A program made the position numbers and the translations under genes. Shown in pieces: positions 61,147-64,000 of a DNA stretch of 64,000 nucleotides. Each line of letters begins with the position of its first letter. Position 1 is the stretch's first letter. Location of the stretch: NCBI RefSeq assembly GCF_030413635.1, contig NZ_CP129235.1:744001-808000 (forward strand), given 5' to 3'. The DNA comes from Planococcus shenhongbingii (GTDB lineage: Bacteria > Bacillota > Bacilli > Bacillales_A > Planococcaceae). The notes below the pieces were generated by a model. It worked only from the letters and a program-made list of their open reading frames with translations, searched no databases and had not been told where the DNA came from.

Positions 61147-61437
61147 AGTAGGAAAGGTTTATTGGCTTCCGGCTGTAAGTACATCTGGCTCAAGTATTTG
61201 ATGCAGCTGCTGCTGCAGGATAATTTGTCTCCTGCTTCAGTAGCTGCTTGTTTTTGTTAGGAGAAGAATATGATATGGAACAATTTCATTTAAATAGTTT
61301 GGAAGAACTTCCCTATTTGTGGTAAACTAGAAAGATAGGGAAATTTTAATCAAACATTAATCACTTTTTAATAAAACAACAGCTTCGTTATAAGACTAGT
61401 CAAAGTTGCTTATACGAATTAATAATATTATTTCATT
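61147..61437. other. Intergenic region, nothing recognised
   Basis: No gene or strong hairpin with a T run. AT-rich text around 61380-61430 may hold the promoter of the following leader. Confidence 0.4.
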
Positions 61438-61731
61438 AGACGCTGAGAATGGCTAACAATCGAGCCGGAACGGGTTATTTATCTCACAGCGAAATATGCG
61501 AAAGCCAGCGGGGAAAATAACCGCCCGCACTGGAAATGAAAAACCAAGCTTTGGGAACCTTAAGCAAGGCGAATCGTTCCTAAAATATAGAGGGTTTTAT
61601 TTCTTTTGAAACAGTAGCTGTGAGAGCGGAAAACTTTAAACTGTCATTTTTATTAGTATTTTAGTAAAATGGAGTTTGTCATTCTTTGTAAGAAGTTCTC
61701 GCTTGAGGTTATCTGACTTCAAGCTTTTTTA
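61438..61731 (+). promoter_or_regulatory. Long structured leader with terminator before ltaS
   Basis: Local pairings include CGGGTTATTT (about 61480) with AAATAACCGCCCG (about 61518), and GGAAC (61556 region) with GTTCC (61576 region). A terminator follows: GCTTGAGGT (61701-61709) with ACTTCAAGC (61716-61724) and a T run, 51 bases before the ltaS start. The aptamer-like region plus terminator is the layout of a transcription-attenuating riboswitch, but no known class was matched. Confidence 0.45.
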
Positions 61732-61781
61732 GTTCAATGTCCGAACAGTTCCCGTGAAGTTTAATAATGAGAAGGTGCAAT

Positions 61782-63770
61782 ATGGAGAAAAACAAAACTG
61801 CGAATACTAAAACTTATAACAAGTATGTACCTCTTTTTCTATTAGCTGTTGTTATGCTATGGATGAAGACCTATGTATCCCAAAAAACACAATTTAAATT
61901 AGATGTCGACGGATTCCTCCAGGAGTTCCTGCTGTTCATCAACCCACTCGGATCCGCGCTGTTGCTTTTAAGCTTGTCGCTCTTTTTTAAAGGAACGCGA
62001 AAATACATATCACTCCTAGTAATCTATATCCTCATGTCTGTCTTTTTGTATGCGAACGTGGTGTACTACCGATTTTTCAGTGATTTCATCACGTTGCCGA
62101 CAATGTTCCAAACACAGAATTTCGGCGATTTGGGCGGCAGCATCGCTACACTGATACAGCCAACCGATTTACTTTTCTTTGTGGATGTTGTTTTACTGGC
62201 ATATTTAGTATTTTCGAAAAGAGTCAAGAAAGAGTCCCGCAACTTCAAAACCAAAACTGTCCTTCCGGTCATCACCATCGCATTGGCCGTTTCGTTCTTT
62301 AATCTTGGCTTGGCAGAAGCAGACCGGCCGGAATTATTGACCCGCGGTTTTGACAGAAGTTATATTGTGAAGTATTTAGGCATGTATAATTACGCTCTTT
62401 ACGACTCCGTTGAAACGCTTAAATCCTCTTCTCAACGAGTATTGGCTGACAGCGACGAAGTCACAGAAGTATTGAACTACACAAAAGCCAATCATGCAGC
62501 TCCAAACGAAGCGTATTTCGGTGCAGCTGAAGGGATGAATGTTGTTTACCTGCATCTGGAATCGATGCAAACATTTTTGATGGACTATAAATTGAACGGG
62601 GAAGAAGTGACTCCGTTTTTAAATTCAATGATTAAAGATCAAAACACACTGTATTTCGATAATTTCTTCCATCAAACCGCTCAAGGTAAAACAGCGGATG
62701 CGGAATTCCTGCTGGAAAACTCGCTATTCGGTTTGTCCAAAGGATCGGCTTTTATTACGAAAAGCGACAATACGTACCAGTCAGCTCCTGCCATTTTAAA
62801 GGATAAAGGATATACATCAGCTGTATTCCACGGCAATAATGGAACATTCTGGAATCGCTCTGAAATCTATAAATCCTTTGGCTATGACCATTTCTTTGAT
62901 ATTGAGTCTTATACCGGCTTGACTGAAGCAGATATGGCAGAATACGGCGTCATGGATAAGCCGTTCTTTGAACAGTCGGCAGATATGCTGGCCACATTGC
63001 CGGAGCCTTTTTATTCGAAATTCATCACGGTGTCACACCATTTCCCTTATAAAATCGACCAAGAGTTGACGACAATCGGAAAAGGCACGACGGGTGATGC
63101 AAGTGTCGATAATTACTTCCAGACGGCGCGCTACGCGGATGAAGCGATTCAGCAGTTTTTTGCGGATCTGGAACAATCCGGTTTAGCGGACAACACAATG
63201 ATTGTGATGTACGGCGACCATTACGGAATTTCCGACAATCACAATAAAGCGATGGAACAAGTGCTTTCGAAAGAAATCACTCCAGTTGAAAATACCAAGC
63301 TGCAGCGGGTTCCGCTGTTCATTCACGTGCCAGGCATGGAAGGCGGCATCAACCATACGTATGGCGGCCAAATTGACCTTCTGCCGACTGTGATGCATTT
63401 GCTTGGAGTTGAAACACAGAATTATATCCAGTTCGGTACAGATCTATTGTCCGATGAACATGAAGAACTGGTGACTTTCAGAAATGGTGATTATGCCAGC
63501 CCGGAGATCTATTCAATCGGCGACAATTTCTATGATCCGAAAACAGGTATGCCGATCGAAGAAAATCAACTGGAACAAGCGCAAAAACTCCAGCAGTATG
63601 GGAATTATGAATTGCAGCTGTCAGACCGGGTAGTCAACGGCGACTTGCTGAGATTCTATACACCTGATGGATTCAAGCCCATTAATCCAGCCGACTATAA
63701 TTATTTGAACAAACCGGCTGTAGGACCGGTTGAAGAACCGGCTGTCGAACCGGTCGAACCCATTAAATAA
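61782..63770 (+). CDS. ltaS: Lipoteichoic acid synthase (LtaS-type)
   Basis: A 662-residue polyglycerolphosphate polymerase. Five membrane helices span about residues 10-180, then a linker with the likely signal-peptidase site near RVLADSDEV. The extracellular sulfatase-fold domain has HLESMQ (metal Glu), the catalytic Thr304 in QGKTADAEF, HGNNGTFWNR, TVSHHFPY and MYGDHYG (metal Asp/His). Length is normal, except for a C-terminal tail of repeated PVEEPAVEPVEP type that LtaS usually lacks. The start at 61782 follows GAGAAGGTG. It lies behind a long leader with a terminator and is monocistronic. Confidence 0.92.
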   Translation: MEKNKTANTKTYNKYVPLFLLAVVMLWMKTYVSQKTQFKLDVDGFLQEFLLFINPLGSALLLLSLSLFFKGTRKYISLLVIYILMSVFLYANVVYYRFFSDFITLPTMFQTQNFGDLGGSIATLIQPTDLLFFVDVVLLAYLVFSKRVKKESRNFKTKTVLPVITIALAVSFFNLGLAEADRPELLTRGFDRSYIVKYLGMYNYALYDSVETLKSSSQRVLADSDEVTEVLNYTKANHAAPNEAYFGAAEGMNVVYLHLESMQTFLMDYKLNGEEVTPFLNSMIKDQNTLYFDNFFHQTAQGKTADAEFLLENSLFGLSKGSAFITKSDNTYQSAPAILKDKGYTSAVFHGNNGTFWNRSEIYKSFGYDHFFDIESYTGLTEADMAEYGVMDKPFFEQSADMLATLPEPFYSKFITVSHHFPYKIDQELTTIGKGTTGDASVDNYFQTARYADEAIQQFFADLEQSGLADNTMIVMYGDHYGISDNHNKAMEQVLSKEITPVENTKLQRVPLFIHVPGMEGGINHTYGGQIDLLPTVMHLLGVETQNYIQFGTDLLSDEHEELVTFRNGDYASPEIYSIGDNFYDPKTGMPIEENQLEQAQKLQQYGNYELQLSDRVVNGDLLRFYTPDGFKPINPADYNYLNKPAVGPVEEPAVEPVEPIK

Positions 63771-63781
63771 CTGAACGATAG

Positions 63782-63836
63782 AAGAGGTATCTGAGAAGCC
63801 GGCTTTTGCTGGCTTTGGAGATAGCCTCTTTTTTTC
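63782..63836 (+). terminator. Intrinsic terminator of ltaS
   Basis: AGAGG..ATCT and AGCC..GC pair with GC..GGCT and AGAT..CCTCT, followed by seven T residues. Confidence 0.88.
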
Positions 63837-64000
63837 TGCCTTTTGCTCCTGTGCTCCAACACCTTCTTTTGCTTGTTAACAACAGTATCTCAAAGCATTG
63901 ATAATCTATTGCAAAGAAGATGTAAAGAATTGTGAAATTTGAATCCGATTGCTTGTCCGCTAACTGCCAGTTCATCAAAGGTTTTGGTTGAAGTAAAACG
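63837..64000. other. Window end, nothing recognised
   Basis: No gene start or hairpin is supported. Confidence 0.4.

Noticed and set aside
61438..61600. TPP or cobalamin riboswitch before ltaS
   Set aside because: Isolated strings (GCTGAGA, GCCAGCG) resemble TPP elements, but the conserved order and the CTGAT-type core are missing.

Overview
The window looks like a chromosomal segment of a pigmented, moderately low-GC Bacillota of the Planococcaceae (Planococcus/Planomicrobium type). The evidence is strong AGGAGG-type ribosome binding sites, many intrinsic terminators, Bacillales families (YndM, YitT, UPF0180, DUF2294/MpsC, DUF4256, LtaS), a SAM-I riboswitch, and a staphyloxanthin-type C30 carotenoid cluster. 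The assignment is inferred from gene content; no 16S gene is present.

Layout. 1-6.1 kb: the 3' part of an aldo/keto reductase, a YhdH-type enoyl reductase, two adjacent TspO-type membrane proteins, a DUF998 membrane protein, a decayed pRiA4b ORF-3 fragment and an old-yellow-enzyme-like oxidoreductase. 6.2-14.9 kb: the most accessory-looking stretch. It has an Ltp-type surface protein whose Shine-Dalgarno lies in a perfect hairpin, a frameshifted gene, and duplicated blocks: a pair of small paralogous genes present twice, and a minus-strand RNA-like element with its own -10 box and terminator present twice. Between the copies lie a UPF0180-YtxH fusion, a YndM protein and two tandem double-domain MpsC-like proteins behind a structured leader.

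14.9-29.7 kb: small enzymes and transporters (DinB-like, two YCII-like, NTF2-like, YitT, NCS1 permease, bile-acid-symporter family, acetyltransferase, aspartate dehydrogenase, M20 amidohydrolase) and arr, a predicted rifampin ADP-ribosyltransferase. 28.7-34.8 kb: a MerR/B12-binding regulator diverges from crtN-crtM-crtP-crtO. A strong sigma-B-like promoter precedes crtN, and a Bacillales-type palindromic repeat separates crtM from crtP. No crtQ-type glycosyltransferase is present here.

34.9-50.7 kb: a DUF3870 / CoA-transferase / acyl-CoA dehydrogenase catabolic unit, a secreted protein with an internal duplication, an alpha/beta hydrolase, an orphan metQ under a SAM-I riboswitch, a phosphoesterase, and a formamidase / IclR / OYE-like / aromatic-acid-type MFS / SDR neighbourhood. 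51.2-55.7 kb: a 1256-residue UPF1-like SF1 helicase with a roughly 500-residue coiled-coil insertion, tightly coupled to an unrecognised 254-residue protein; this is the best candidate for an undescribed two-gene system. 55.8-64 kb: a LysR regulator divergent from a GntP permease and a hydroxyisobutyrate-dehydrogenase-like gene, a DUF4256 protein, an extended SDR, and an LTA synthase behind a long leader ending in a terminator.

No tRNA, rRNA, transposase, integrase or CRISPR array was seen.
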